64,000 nucleotides of DNA from Prorocentrum cordatum (Eukaryota; Sar; Dinophyceae; Prorocentrales; Prorocentraceae). Positions 11,395 through 22,130 of the stretch are shown here, in pieces. The notes beneath the pieces are model-generated. The model did not search any database and was not told the origin of the DNA. It saw nothing but the letters and a program-made list of their open reading frames with translations. Each line of letters starts with the position of its first letter. Position 1 is the first letter of the stretch. Location: assembly GCA_963575745.1 (NCBI GenBank), contig CAUYUJ010015726.1:411542-475541 (forward strand), in the 5' to 3' direction. A program made the translations under genes and the position numbers.

Positions 11395-11432
11395 CATACA
11401 TACATGCATGCATACATACATACATACATACA
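11186..11432. repeat. (TATACA)n microsatellite
   Basis: About 245 bp of TATACA/TACATA hexamers with a central TACATG block (11275-11315) and a final TACATACATGCATG segment. Alternating purine-pyrimidine sequence is prone to Z-DNA or cruciform formation. Confidence 0.95.
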
Positions 11433-11646
11433 TAGTATGTATAGACACATTCGGGGTGGATGCACTTATAGACAAAAGTGCCTTTGCGTTTGACGCAGTA
11501 TCAGGTCGGAGAAAGGAAAGATTCTGGGTAGATCCGTCTACGCGATGTTCGTGTTCAAGAGCAGGTCCCACATGGTAATCCAGCCCCAAAGGTATTCGGA
11601 AGGTGTCAGTGGTTTGGGGGGCCCCACGCTGGTTCCCATCATCCAA

Positions 11647-11779
11647 GCCTCTCAGGTGGGGTCCGACGTCGCTGGCGCATCGCCGATGTATGGCGAATGA
11701 ATCGCCGATGCGTCGCCGATGCACTGGCGATGCGGCTCGATCCTCCGACCCCACCCACTCGGACCCCACATGGGAGGCC
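11647..11779. mobile_element. MITE-like element M4, copy 1
   Basis: Ends are inverted: GCCTCTCAGGTGGGGTCCGA at left and the partner CGGACCCCACATGGGAGGC at right. The centre has several ATCGCCGATGC-type words. Related copies lie at 48553-48760 and 50148-50361. Confidence 0.65.
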
Positions 11780-12124
11780 CTTGTACCCAAAGGGTCATGA
11801 GGTCATGATGATGATAACGTCCATCGATTTCCGGGATTTCTGATGATCCCTGCTGTTCCACACAGGCAGGCTGCAGGAACGATGGCCGCTGGATGTCCTG
11901 GAAATCCTTGAACGTATCTTGAGCCAATCTTGCAGTCAACCCGCATCATACGGAGCGGCAACCTTCCCAAGGGTACCCCTGCATCCTTGCCTCCTCGGCC
12001 CAGCCTTGGCGGCTGTCATCGGCCGCGCCCCGCTCGAAGAGCTTTGAAATGGCTTTCCAAGGCCCTTGCAGCCTTACCGCGCATCCTTCTGATACAGGCC
12101 GACTGTATCATGACATGATCCTGT
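11780..12124. other. No recognised gene
   Basis: Nothing supported. CTTGAGCCAA at about 11919 shares ten bases with the complement of the spliced leader, which I regard as chance. Confidence 0.45.
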
Positions 12125-12225
12125 CCTGAATAAGCGCGACGTTCCCACCAAAACTCAATGGACGTCCTGGGGTCTCAGGGTTGGGTTTCTTGTGGAAGGT
12201 TTCCTGTGGACTGGCCTCCGCTGCA
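12125..12225 (+). repeat. Dispersed repeat R6, copy 2 (right half)
   Basis: Contains GCGCGACGTTCCCACC, CAATGGACGTCCTGGGGTCT and GTTTCTTGTGGAAGGTTTCC as in the right half of 2283-2460. Confidence 0.75.
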
Positions 12226-12739
12226 CACCAGCTGCGCGTTGTCGAGGGCGGTCGGGGGATGCTGGAATCGTCCCCCGGACGGCCGCCGGAGGCCCGAGGT
12301 ATCGCCGGGGGGCGCGGGCCACCAGGGCATCCAACGTCCGTAGCATCGGAGAAACGCAGGGCTCGAGCGAGCCGGAGCTCGAGTTTGCCGAAGGTTTTTG
12401 ACGAGCGCGTCTTGGATTTTGACGGTCTGTTGTTCGTGGGACGTTTGCGGCGGTAGCTCGCGTCAAATTTCAGAATGGGTATCGTCATTTTCATGATGGC
12501 CCCGTCAGGCCGACTCGAGTCCCCCGTGCCCGAATCTCACGTCTCCCCCACAGTAAAGAGGCAGAGCTGAGTTTTTCATGGTTTCCTGTTGCCTCCCGGG
12601 ACCAGTTTCGGGCTCCGTGGCCGTCAAGAGCCAGCCCGGGAGTTCACCTCACCACTCATTAGCCCAAAACATACCCGGACCCGGGGTCAGCTGGGGTGAA
12701 AAGGGCCGCCCGCTAGAGCGGTTTCGGCCTTGCCGCCAC
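12226..12739. other. No recognised gene
   Basis: Nothing supported. Confidence 0.45.
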
Positions 12740-12933
12740 CTCGTCTGGGTACGGGTCGGTGCCCGAAACAACCATACATACCCGGACCTAGCTGGGGTGG
12801 TGGTTGGGTCACCCCGTCTAGGTACGGGTATGTATGGTGGTTTCGGGAGCCGACCCGGACCCAGGGGGGGTGATGCCCCGAGGGCCCCTTGCCACCCCGT
12901 CTGGGTAAGGGTACGGGTATCTTTCGCGCTCGA
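12740..12933. repeat. Repeated GTACGGGT words with inverted CCATACATACCCGG
   Basis: TGGGTACGGGT-type words recur near 12746, 12818 and 12900. ACCATACATACCCGGACC near 12772 is followed by the inverse GGTACGGGTATGTATGGT near 12821. The last 33 bp (12901-12933) occur identically at 43866-43898. Confidence 0.65.
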
Positions 12934-15029
12934 ACCACCTCGCTCGACGCCAGCCTTCCAGACCTTGGGAACGCCGTGACCTTCTCTGGGGCAGCGGGAG
13001 CCCTTCGGGATTCTGGGGGGGGCGCATGTGGGAGCCCCAGAGCGGAACGTGAAGAAGCTCCGTTGCAGGTCTCGGGGGAAAGCAGCGGTTTTCGCAGATT
13101 GTTAGGATTTGGGGCGTGCGCGGCGCGAGCACACGTTTTATTTTCTGATAAGCCGCGATGTGCACATACCGGTTAATCAGGTTTCGCGAGAAACTGGTGC
13201 GCCGCACTTTCTTGAGAGCGGCTCGAAAACACGTCCAGATGTCCCGCGGCCCGAACAAAGCACACGCATGTCCTTTCTTATTAGTATTCTCAGCGATACG
13301 TATTATTGCCACCAGTGTTGCAATTATTTTTAATAGTATCACTGTTATTGTTCGTGGTATTGTTATTCTTGTTTTACACGTGCCTCCGACCATGCGGGAA
13401 CGACGAGGGCCAGATGCCGACGAGCGAGTCCGCGCGCCCTGCCGACGCTGCAACAAGAGGAGGGGAGCGAGAAGGGGGTTGTTGAGGAGGAGGGGCACGA
13501 TTCAAGGACGGAGTGGCTCGCCGGCAGCTCTGCGGGCCGCGCGCGCGGGGCTCCGCGGCGCGGAGCGGAGGCCGAGCCGGAGGCCGAGCTGACGCCGAGC
13601 TGACGCCGAGGCTCGCCGCAGGCCGGAGTTGTGGTTCGCGCCGGCTGCTCCCCTGGGGGCTGGCATGCAGGGGGCTTCCTCCTCCTCCTCCTCCTCCTCG
13701 CCACGTCGTGTGTGTGTGGGTTGGCCACACCACCAACCTGCATAGCAGCATGTTTGCTTGGCGGCTCACTGTCTCACACCGCTCTGGTGAGTCAGTGGCC
13801 GCAGGTAATCTCGGACTGTCGCGCTTCTGTTCGCTCCGGGTCGAGTGATATCCTCGTCTTCTTGCCGCTGCACGCTTCGTTTGGATTTACAGTTCCTCTT
13901 ATACACCCATCGCTTGCATTTTGCAGTGCTCGTCGCTTGTACGCTGCGCCATCGACAACGCTCGGTCGCAATTAGCACTTACATCTGCTGTTCGCGCTTG
14001 AGGGCCCTCTGCGCCGCTGACTCTAGAAAAGTGTGTGCCACTCCCTGCCTGCCTTTTATTTCCTCTGTCGGGTGCCGAAGTGCGCCTCTCTCCTTCCCCT
14101 CTTCGTCTTCATCTCCTCTCTGCCACTCTGTCTGCCCTTCTTCCCCTCTTTCGTCTTCGTATTCGCCTCTCTTCCCCTCCTTCCCATCTTCTTCGTTATA
14201 TTATCTACCGCTCTTCCTGCAGCTGCCTCTCCACTCCTTCCTGCTGCGCCAGTTCGTTCCTGCGTCCTCTGTCCCTTGCCAGGCCCCAGGCCCGTCCAGA
14301 AACAGCTGGAGAGGAAAGGCTGGCCCCAGAGAGAGGGTCGGGAATTCTGTGGACCCCGTCTGTCGAGGTCGCTCGGACGCGTGGATTCGGGTTTTTGTTG
14401 CGTCTCCCCATGGATATCCGCTCACCCACGCGGACGTGCGCAGAAACCGCTGCGTGGAGCCATGGGGGGACTTCGACTGCACCTCGCTATACCACCTCGC
14501 CCGACCTTGGAGAAAGGTGCGGGGGATCTGGGGACACCCGATTTTGAAAAATCCGGACATCGGATGTTTTGTGGGGCCGAAGGGTGTGAAAAAAGTGCAG
14601 GCAGTGCCAGAGGGGGGGGGGGGCCGGGGGGGGGCATCGCAGGGAACATTGGCCGCCTCCTCCCTGAGATCGTATCCGTTTGGGGTGGCAGAACGGGAAG
14701 CTGCGGACAGACAGCCCTCGGAGGCATTTACCACAGTCCATGAGGGGAGAGAGATGCACATCGATACCGATGCCCTTCCATCGTTTCCGCCTCTTTGGGC
14801 CTCCCAGTGACGGGGGGTCCCTCGCTCGCTTGCGACAGCTGGGATCACCTCGGAATCTGGGTCAAGGCGAAGCCTGGGAGAAGTAAGGGGAACATCGGCA
14901 TTGATATCTCAAGGTGCCTGCGGCAAATCCGCCACCGTCCCAGCCCCAGCGAAGCAGTCTGTGTCCCTTCGAGCACCGCCCAGAAGGCCGTGACATGTGA
15001 CGCCTCTCGTGTCCAATTCGTGAGGAGTT
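12934..15029. other. No recognised gene
   Basis: Two kilobases without a recognisable domain. A CCT run occurs at 13676-13700. 14080-14240 is C/T-rich, and poly-G runs lie near 14610-14635. Long open frames at 13845-14850 overlap on both strands and look compositional. Confidence 0.4.
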
Positions 15030-15545
15030 CTCATGGGACCGATGTGGGCTCCCTTGGCTGTCTGTGGGGCAGGCCTGAGGGGTCCTTGGGGCCCTCTTGG
15101 GCCGTCTTGGGGCCCTCTGGGGGCCCCTCCAAGGGTCCTCTTGGGCCGTCTTGGGAGCCTTGTGGACCGTCCCGGGGCCATGAGCCATCTTGGGGCCTTC
15201 TTGGGAGCTTCTTGGGCGGTCGTGGGACGATTTTGGAGGCCTCCGGGGCTGTCGTGGACGCGGGGACGACCCAAAGGGCGAGTTTGCTGAAAACGTCAGG
15301 TTTGCGAAGGGAATGTGGCGATTTGTGCTGGATGGGCTCTCTCGGGAGTCCCCTGGGGCCCTCGCTGGGGTCCCCTGGGGCCCTCTTGGAGCCGTTGTGG
15401 CCGTCAGGGGAGCAGCCTGGCCCGAGGGCCGTCTTGGATAGTCTGGGGGCACCCCTGGGCCGCGTGGGGGCTTTTCAGGAGTGTTCTGGCGCCCTTTAGG
15501 GGCTCTCGGGGCGCCTTTGGGTGCCCTTTCGAGGCCCCCGGAGAG
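15030..15545 (+). repeat. Degenerate repeat R12 (GGCCNTCTTGGG words), locus 1
   Basis: A run of GGGCCCTCTTGGGCCGTCTT-type words with a period of roughly 9-12 bp. The same word family makes up the insertion at 26441-27208 and, in the opposite orientation, 57960-58972. Confidence 0.65.
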
Positions 15546-15639
15546 CTCGGGGAACTGGGGGTCCACGCAAGCCCGTGAAGGTTCCTGCGGACTTATTTGA
15601 ATTGGTACATTTTTCTTACCTGCAACGTGCATTATCGTG
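15546..15639. other. Spacer
   Basis: No feature seen between the R12 and S1 repeats. Confidence 0.4.
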
Positions 15640-17400
15640 AAGCCCCCAAGGCATGAAGCAGAAAGGACGGATGGGAAGAAAGGACAAGGGGCAAGCGGGT
15701 TGCTGAAGCGTGCGTCCTGCATGAGTCGTGAGAAAGTCTCAGGCGACAGCTCGATTCCCGAATCAATCGTGAGGAAATCCACAACGAGAGGGTGATTCCT
15801 GACTGTCGAGGGCGCGGCGTCTGAATACATTGCGATGAAGACCCACGCGAGAGCGCGATTCTTGTATACATTGTGAGTAAGTCCAGCGCGAGAGCGCGAT
15901 TTGCTTACAATTTGTTAGGAAAAATGAGGCGGGAGCCGCTGTTGTTGTAAACTGAGGGCCAGGGGCCCAGGTTGGTAACCCCACACTGTCCCTGGAAGGA
16001 ACACTTCAATTGGAAAAATGCAGTGGTTACTGGATGGGGGATCAACCATAATTATTCGTTAGAAGTGAGAATCCATCAACAACAACAACAACAACAGCAG
16101 CAGCAACAACAACAAGCAGTTTAGGACTGTTCGCTCTTATCTGCTCGCGTGCCACTCAACACGGATATCCCGAGCCCTCAATACCCGCCCTCTTCATCCT
16201 CGACCGTACCCCTTTGGGGGGCATATTCTTTTTGCCTGCACCGATTTCGCGCAGCCCCTGAGGCAGGGGAGGAGAGGACGGACGGATGGAAGGACAAGGG
16301 GGAGGGAGGAGGATGGAACACGGGCTACGAGCAGAAAACACGGGGCAGAACCAGACGGGCAGATCGGGCGGGCAGACCCGACCAGGTGGGTCCAGAAGGA
16401 GGGCCCAAGCGGCCAGGTCGAGCAGGCGGGTTGCTCAAGCGTGCGTCTTGCATGAATCGCGAGGAAGCCTCTAGCGACAGCTCGATTCCCAAATCAATCG
16501 TGACGAAATCCTCAGTGAGAACGTGACTCCTGAATGTCGAGGGCGCGGCGTTTGAATAAATTGCAAGGAGGCCCCACGCCAGAGCGCGATTCCTGAATAA
16601 ATTGTGAGGATGTCCCGCGCGGGAGCGCGATTTGGGACTACATTGTGAAGAAGTCCCAGGCGGGAGCAGTCGTTGTTGTAGTTTGGCGGCCAACAACGCA
16701 GTTTTACCTTAGCGATTTTCTCTGATGAACAACAGGGTGCCAGCCCCGAGGGGGTCACTTCCTTTGACAAAAAACAATGGTCGCTGGAGGTAAGTATTCT
16801 TCAGTAGTGAGAGGTCAACAACAACAACAACAAGCATTTGAAGATCGTTCGCTCATGTCTGCTCGCTTGCTCCCAAACCCTCACCACCCGTCCTCTTCGA
16901 TTGCGATCGTACCCCTTTGGGGGCATCTCTTCCTTATTTGCCACGCGCATTGAGCGCAGCCCCGAAAACAGGAGAGGGGAAGACGGATGGAGGGGGAGGG
17001 AGAAGGCTGGAGCACCAGACATTAGCAGGGGGAACGTGGAGCAGAAAACACGTAGCAGAACCAGACGGGCAGATCGGGCGAGCAGACCTTAGCGGGCGGG
17101 TCATTGAAGCAAACATCCTGCACGGATCGCCAGGAAGTCTCGAGCGATAGTGCGATCCACAAGTAAAGCTCAAGGAAGTCCGCAGCGAGAGCATGACTCC
17201 TGAGTGCCAAGGGCGCGTTCAATGAACCTGAGGAAGTCCCACGCGAGAGCGCGAATCCAGGATAAATCGTGAGGAAGTCCCGCGCGAGAGCGATTGGTTG
17301 CAAGTTGTCATGAAGTTTCAGGCGGGGGCCGCTGTTATTGTAAACGGTGGGCCAGCAGCACAATCTGAGGTTCCATAGTTCCCGTGGAAGCTAGCCCCTG
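15640..17400. repeat. Modular tandem array S1
   Basis: Three related modules. Each contains four or so ~50-bp units with GAGAGCGCGATTC and TTGTGAGGAAGTCCC. The second and third modules then share a (CAA)n stretch (16078-16118; 16812-16832), GTACCCCTTTGGGGG and AGCAGAAAACACG..GCAGAACCAGACGGGCAGATCG. Module spacing is about 0.73 kb. An inverted fragment of the ~50-bp unit lies at 19650-19795. Confidence 0.75.
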
Positions 17401-17443
17401 GCGAAGGACCCAACCATCTGCAGTTGTGAGTACAGCAGTTGTG

Positions 17444-18797
17444 GGCATCGTCTTCGGTGGAGCTCCCTATGGGGCCACGACACGGTGTACTGGGTGGGGA
17501 AGACGCATGCGAATTTTGCCATTGGGCCTTCGGTGGAGCTCCCTATGGGCCACGAAACGCTGTACTGTGCGGGGGAGACGCATGTGGACACCGCCACTGG
17601 GGCCTTCGGTGGAGCCCCCATATGGGGCCACGAAACGTTGTATTGGGTGGGGGCACGCATGTGAACGGTTCCACTGGGGCCTTCAGTGGAGCTCCCTATG
17701 GAGCCACGAAGCGGTGTATTGGGAAGGGACACGCACGTGAACGGGTCCATTGAGGCATTCGGTGGAGCCCCCATTAGGGGGCCACGAAACGTTGTACTCG
17801 GCAGGGGAACGCATGCGAGTGCAGCCAGTGGGGCCTTTGGTGGAGCTCCATATGGGGCCACGACGCGCCGTGCTGGGTGGGGGTGACGCATGTGGACACC
17901 GCCACTGCGGCCTTCCTTGGAGCTCCTTATGGGACCACGAAACGCCGTTCAGGGTGGGGGAGACGCATGTGGACCCCGCCACGGGGCCCTTCTCTTGACT
18001 TCCTTCTGGCGACACGCGACGCCGTGCTGCGTGGGGGAGACGCATGTGGACACCACCATTGGGGCCGTCGGTGGAACTCCCCACGCGGCCACGAAACGCC
18101 CTGCTGTGTGGGGGGGGCGCATGTGGACCCCGCCACTTTGGCCTTGGGTGGACCTCCCCATGGGGCCACGAAGCGTTGTGCTGCGTGGGGGGGGACGCAT
18201 GTGGACACCGCCACTGGAGCCGTCGGTGGACCTCCCTATGGGGCCACGAAACGTCGTGCAGTGTGGGGGAGACGCATGTGGGCACCGCTACTGGGGCCTT
18301 CCTTGGAGCTCCTTATGGGACCACGAAACGCCGTTCAGGTCGGGGGAGACGCATATGAACAGCGCCGCTGGGGCATTCGGTGGACCTCCCTATAGGGCCA
18401 CGAAACGCCGTGCTGCGTGGGGGAGACGCATGTGGACGTGTGGACATCGTCACTGGGGCCTTCCCTCCCTATGGGGCCACGACACGCTGTGCTGGGTGGG
18501 GGAGACGCATGTGGACACCGCCACTGGGGCCGTCGGTCCCCCCCCCCCCATGGGGCCACGAAACGTTGTGCTGCGGGGGGAGACGCATGTGAACACCGCC
18601 ACTGGGGCCTTCGGTGGGCCTCCCTATGAGGCCACGAAACGCCGTTCAGGGCGGGGGAGACGCATGTGGACCCCGCCATTGGGGCCGTCGGTGGTGGGCC
18701 GCCCTAGGGGGCCACGAAACGCTGTGGTGGGTGTAGAGACGCATGTGGACCCCGCCACTTAGGCCTTAGTGGACCTCCTTCGGGGGCCACGAAACGC
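17444..18797 (+). repeat. 77-bp minisatellite A, about 18 copies
   Basis: Unit contains GGAGCTCCCTATGGGGCCAC, GAAACGCCGTGCTG, GGGGGAGACGCATGTGGAC and CCGCCACTGGGGCC. The word CCACGAAACG (or a close variant) recurs 18 times between 17476 and 18789, a mean period of 77 bp. 77 is not a multiple of three, so the open frames across it rotate between translations and are not evidence of a gene. Confidence 0.95.
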
Positions 18798-18804
18798 GGA
18801 TGAC

Positions 18805-18859
<55 letters not shown>

Positions 18860-19115
18860 TTGATGTTGATGTTGATGATGTTGATGACGCTGATGATGCT
18901 GATGCTGATGATGTTGATGATGATGACGATGATGATGATGATGCTGATGAGGATGATGACGATGATGATGATGATGATGTTGATGATGTTGATGACGTTG
19001 ATGATGCTGATGATGTTGATGCTGATGATGATGATGATGGTGGTGGTGGTGATGGTGATGGCGGTGGTGATGATGCATCATCACGGTGATGATGATCACG
19101 ACGATGATGATAATA

Positions 19116-19169
<54 letters not shown>

Positions 19170-19372
19170 ATGGTGGTAGTGAGGATGATGATGACGACGA
19201 TGATGATGATGGTGATGGTGCCAATGCTGATGATGATGGTGGTGGTGGTGGCGATGGTGATGTTAATGTTGATGATTGTGGTGATGGTTCTGATGACGAG
19301 AGCGATGATGATGATGATGATGGTGATGATAATGATGATCATAGTAATAGTAATGTTGACGACGACGAGGAC
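18798..19372. repeat. (GAT)n / (GATGGT)n microsatellite
   Basis: About 570 bp of imperfect GAT with GTT, GCT and GGT variants, starting directly at the end of minisatellite A. Translations are poly-Asp or poly-Met. Confidence 0.95.
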
Positions 19373-20695
19373 ATGCGGAGAGCAGAGTCAGGGGTGGGAG
19401 GAGGGAGGAGGGGGAGGAGGAAGGAAGGAGGAAGTAGGAAGGAACTTAGGGAGCTGTCTCTAAGACCACAGGATGGTTTGGAAATACAGGGTACAAACCC
19501 GGGGAGGAACATGCAAATGGAAGAACAAGGTGCGCTGGAGGAGGGGGATCAACAATAATAATTCAGTGGAATGAGAATTCAACGGCTACCGCCTAATACT
19601 CTCACAATGTGTTTAGACATTTGTTTTCGCGAAAGATCCCCTTGACATGTATCTAGGAATCGCACTCTCGCATGAGACTTCCTACAGTTGATTCACAAAC
19701 CGCTCTCTCGGCACTCTGGAATCACGCTCTCGCTAGAGACTTCCTCACGATTTACTCCAGAAACGCGCTCTCGCCAGAGACGTCTTTGCCATCTCGTCGT
19801 GCTAATGCCTCTCGTCCTCCATCTTCGCCCTCACTCCCTCTTGCCCCCTTCCCTCCTCCCTCGGGCGACGCACAAAAACACAAGCAGACTTTCATAGCAA
19901 ACAGACGGCACAAACAACGAGGCACCAGACAACGACCACTGCACCAACAGCATCAGCGCCGTCGCAGACAGCAACACACTTCAAAGCGGCACACCGGAAT
20001 GGCATTGTTGTTGCGACGAGAAGAAACATGGCTTGGGCCACATGGACTGCGGTTGCCAGGGCAGCTCCCTGGCAATGCAGGGCTCGACCTAGACGGTGTT
20101 TGGGCGATTTCGTGGGCCTTTTCGTTTCGATTTCGTTTTGCCGCTAAGGCGGAACGAAGACAACGCCTGGGACAACGAACGCAAAACGAGAACGAACAAC
20201 GCGGTTCAGGTCGAGCCCTGGGGCAATGTTTCTTTCCTCTTGGCCGGTGCGCACCGCCCCGCCGCCTCGGGCGACCCCCCGCCAGTGCCGACATCGCCCC
20301 CGCGGCTCGTGCAGGTCGTGGCTTGAGTCGTCGTGGCGCCGCCTCTGCGCCTCGCTGCGCTCCCAGCTGGGAGTCCACCACCCTCTGTCGGGCGTTGCGC
20401 AAAGGGGGGGCGATCAATGGGGGGGACGACGAAAGGCGCGAGTCTTGTGCCTTGAAGGGGCCCTGTAGGGGCCCCCCTGGGGCCCAAAAAGGGCACGGTT
20501 CTCCCCCCCGTTTGATCGACCCCCCAATGATCGAGGGAGGAAAACCACCCCGACCCCGACAATCGGCGTTTACTTCACGGCCCTGGGCGTTTACGAGACA
20601 GCTCTGCATTCTTCGATTCCTTCCTTAGGTGCGCTTACTAGACGGCTTCGCTTGTGGGGTGCTTCTTCTGATGGTGGACTTCCTGCTCTCTATGA
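19373..20695. other. No recognised gene; inverted S1 fragment and an inverted repeat
   Basis: 19650-19795 holds S1 units in reverse orientation (CGCTCTCGC...AGACTTCCT). 20406-20540 begins with GGGGGGGCGATCAATGGGGG and ends with the inverse CCCCCCAATGATCGAGGG, a possible foldback element seen once. Confidence 0.5.
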
Positions 20696-20808
<113 letters not shown>

Positions 20809-20923
20809 ACGCCCGACTCTGGGCGGCGCGCACCGAGGGGGTGGCGCGAGGGGTGCGGCGTCCGAAGATAGCGGGGTGGGGGCTCTCCGAAGGAAGAGCC
20901 CGGGCGGGGGTCTGCGAAGCTTC

Positions 20924-21108
20924 GTCCTCCTCCTCCTCCTTCTCCTCTTCCTCCTCCTCCTCCTCCTCTTCCTCCTCCCTCCTCCTCCCCCTCCTCCTCC
21001 TCCTCCTCCTTCTCCCCCTCCTCCTCTCCCTCCTCCTCCTGCTCCTCCTGCTCCTCCTCCTCCTCCTCCTCCTCCTCCTTCTCCTCCTCCTCCTCCTCCT
21101 CCTCCATT
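20924..21108. repeat. (TCC)n microsatellite
   Basis: About 185 bp of TCC with TTC, CCC and TGC interruptions. Confidence 0.95.
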
Positions 21109-21999
21109 CCTTTTCCTTGAAATTAACGTCTCCCTGTCGCACCCCGAGGCAATTGTGTTAGGGCGGTCCGAGCGTTTCTTCAAATATTTCGTCACCATGC
21201 ATGACCCTGAAACTTAAAACAATGGCAATCGTTTTCAAAATGTGGCTCTCGCCTTGGTGCCGCGCACATTCGTTGTAAACATTTGCAAAAGCTTCACGGA
21301 TTCAGGACAGGCCGTTTTCAGAATATGGTTCTCGCCTGAGCGCCGCGCACATGTAGCATTGCCTTTTCAAAACGTGGTTCTCGTTTCAGCGCCGCACACA
21401 CTCGTTTTTCAACTTTGCAAGAACTTCATTGGTTCCCATGATCAACGTACCAGAACCTGTTTTTTGGGAAGGAGTCTGGATTATGAGAGCGCAGCAGTTA
21501 CGTTGATTCGCGGTGTTGCAGTCCCAAAAATGGCGTTCTGGCACGATTCAGGATCATCAATCGTCAAGGCGCAACAGTCAGGTTGATCCGCGGCGTTGAA
21601 ATCCCGAGAACAATGTTTTGGCATGCTTCAGGATCTTCAACGGTTGTCTTCCAATGAGGCAGTTCCCTCAGTGGAAATGAATCGCTGTATGGGGCCTGTG
21701 ACGAGGGATTTTGGAGGAAAGGTTTATTCCAACATCGTTGATGATTATTGGGTTTACACTGGTCCTCCTCCTCCTCCTCCTCCTCCCTCTCCTCCTGGCC
21801 TTCCCTGATCGACTACACGTAACACAGTGGTGGGCGGGCCATTGGGGTCAGTCGATCGCGGAACGCGATGCGACAGCAGCGGTGTGCGCGTTCAGGTTTG
21901 GCTCCCCTGAGGTCCGCGCACCAAACGTTCAGCACGGGCGAAATGGGCACAGAAAGAATGGGCACGATGCTCAACATATTTCTTCATTTGGAACCGGGT
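21109..21999. other. No recognised gene; short tandem repeat at 21228-21430
   Basis: Three diverged units of about 70-80 bp with TTTTCA(A/G)AA(T/C)(G/A)TGG(T/C)TCTCG and GCGCCGC(G/A)CACA. Then the pair GTTGATTCGCGGTG / GTTGATCCGCGGCG near 21500-21595. A TCC run occurs at 21765-21793. Confidence 0.5.
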
Positions 22000-22130
22000 T
22001 CGTTGCCCTCGCCGCCGCGGAAGTTCTCCATTTGAGACAGGAGGCCGTTTGCCCAACAGTGGCCGCTGTCGGTGTTGGACAACCTTTGTTGTTGGGCATC
22101 ATGCTCAGTTTTTCCGTACCCATTCCGGGC
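22000..22130 (+). repeat. Dispersed repeat R7, copy 2
   Basis: GTGGCCGCTGTCGGTGTTGG, TTGTTGGGCATCATGC and TTTCCGTACCCATTCCGGGC match the order seen at 46165-46315. Confidence 0.65.

Noticed and set aside
17890-18762. 290-aa repetitive protein in minisatellite A
   Set aside because: The 77-bp unit shifts frame each copy. Every frame is similarly open, which reflects base composition rather than selection.
18769-19558. Acidic poly-Asp proteins in the GAT repeat
   Set aside because: All frames of a GAT repeat are open by nature. There is no flanking coding sequence.
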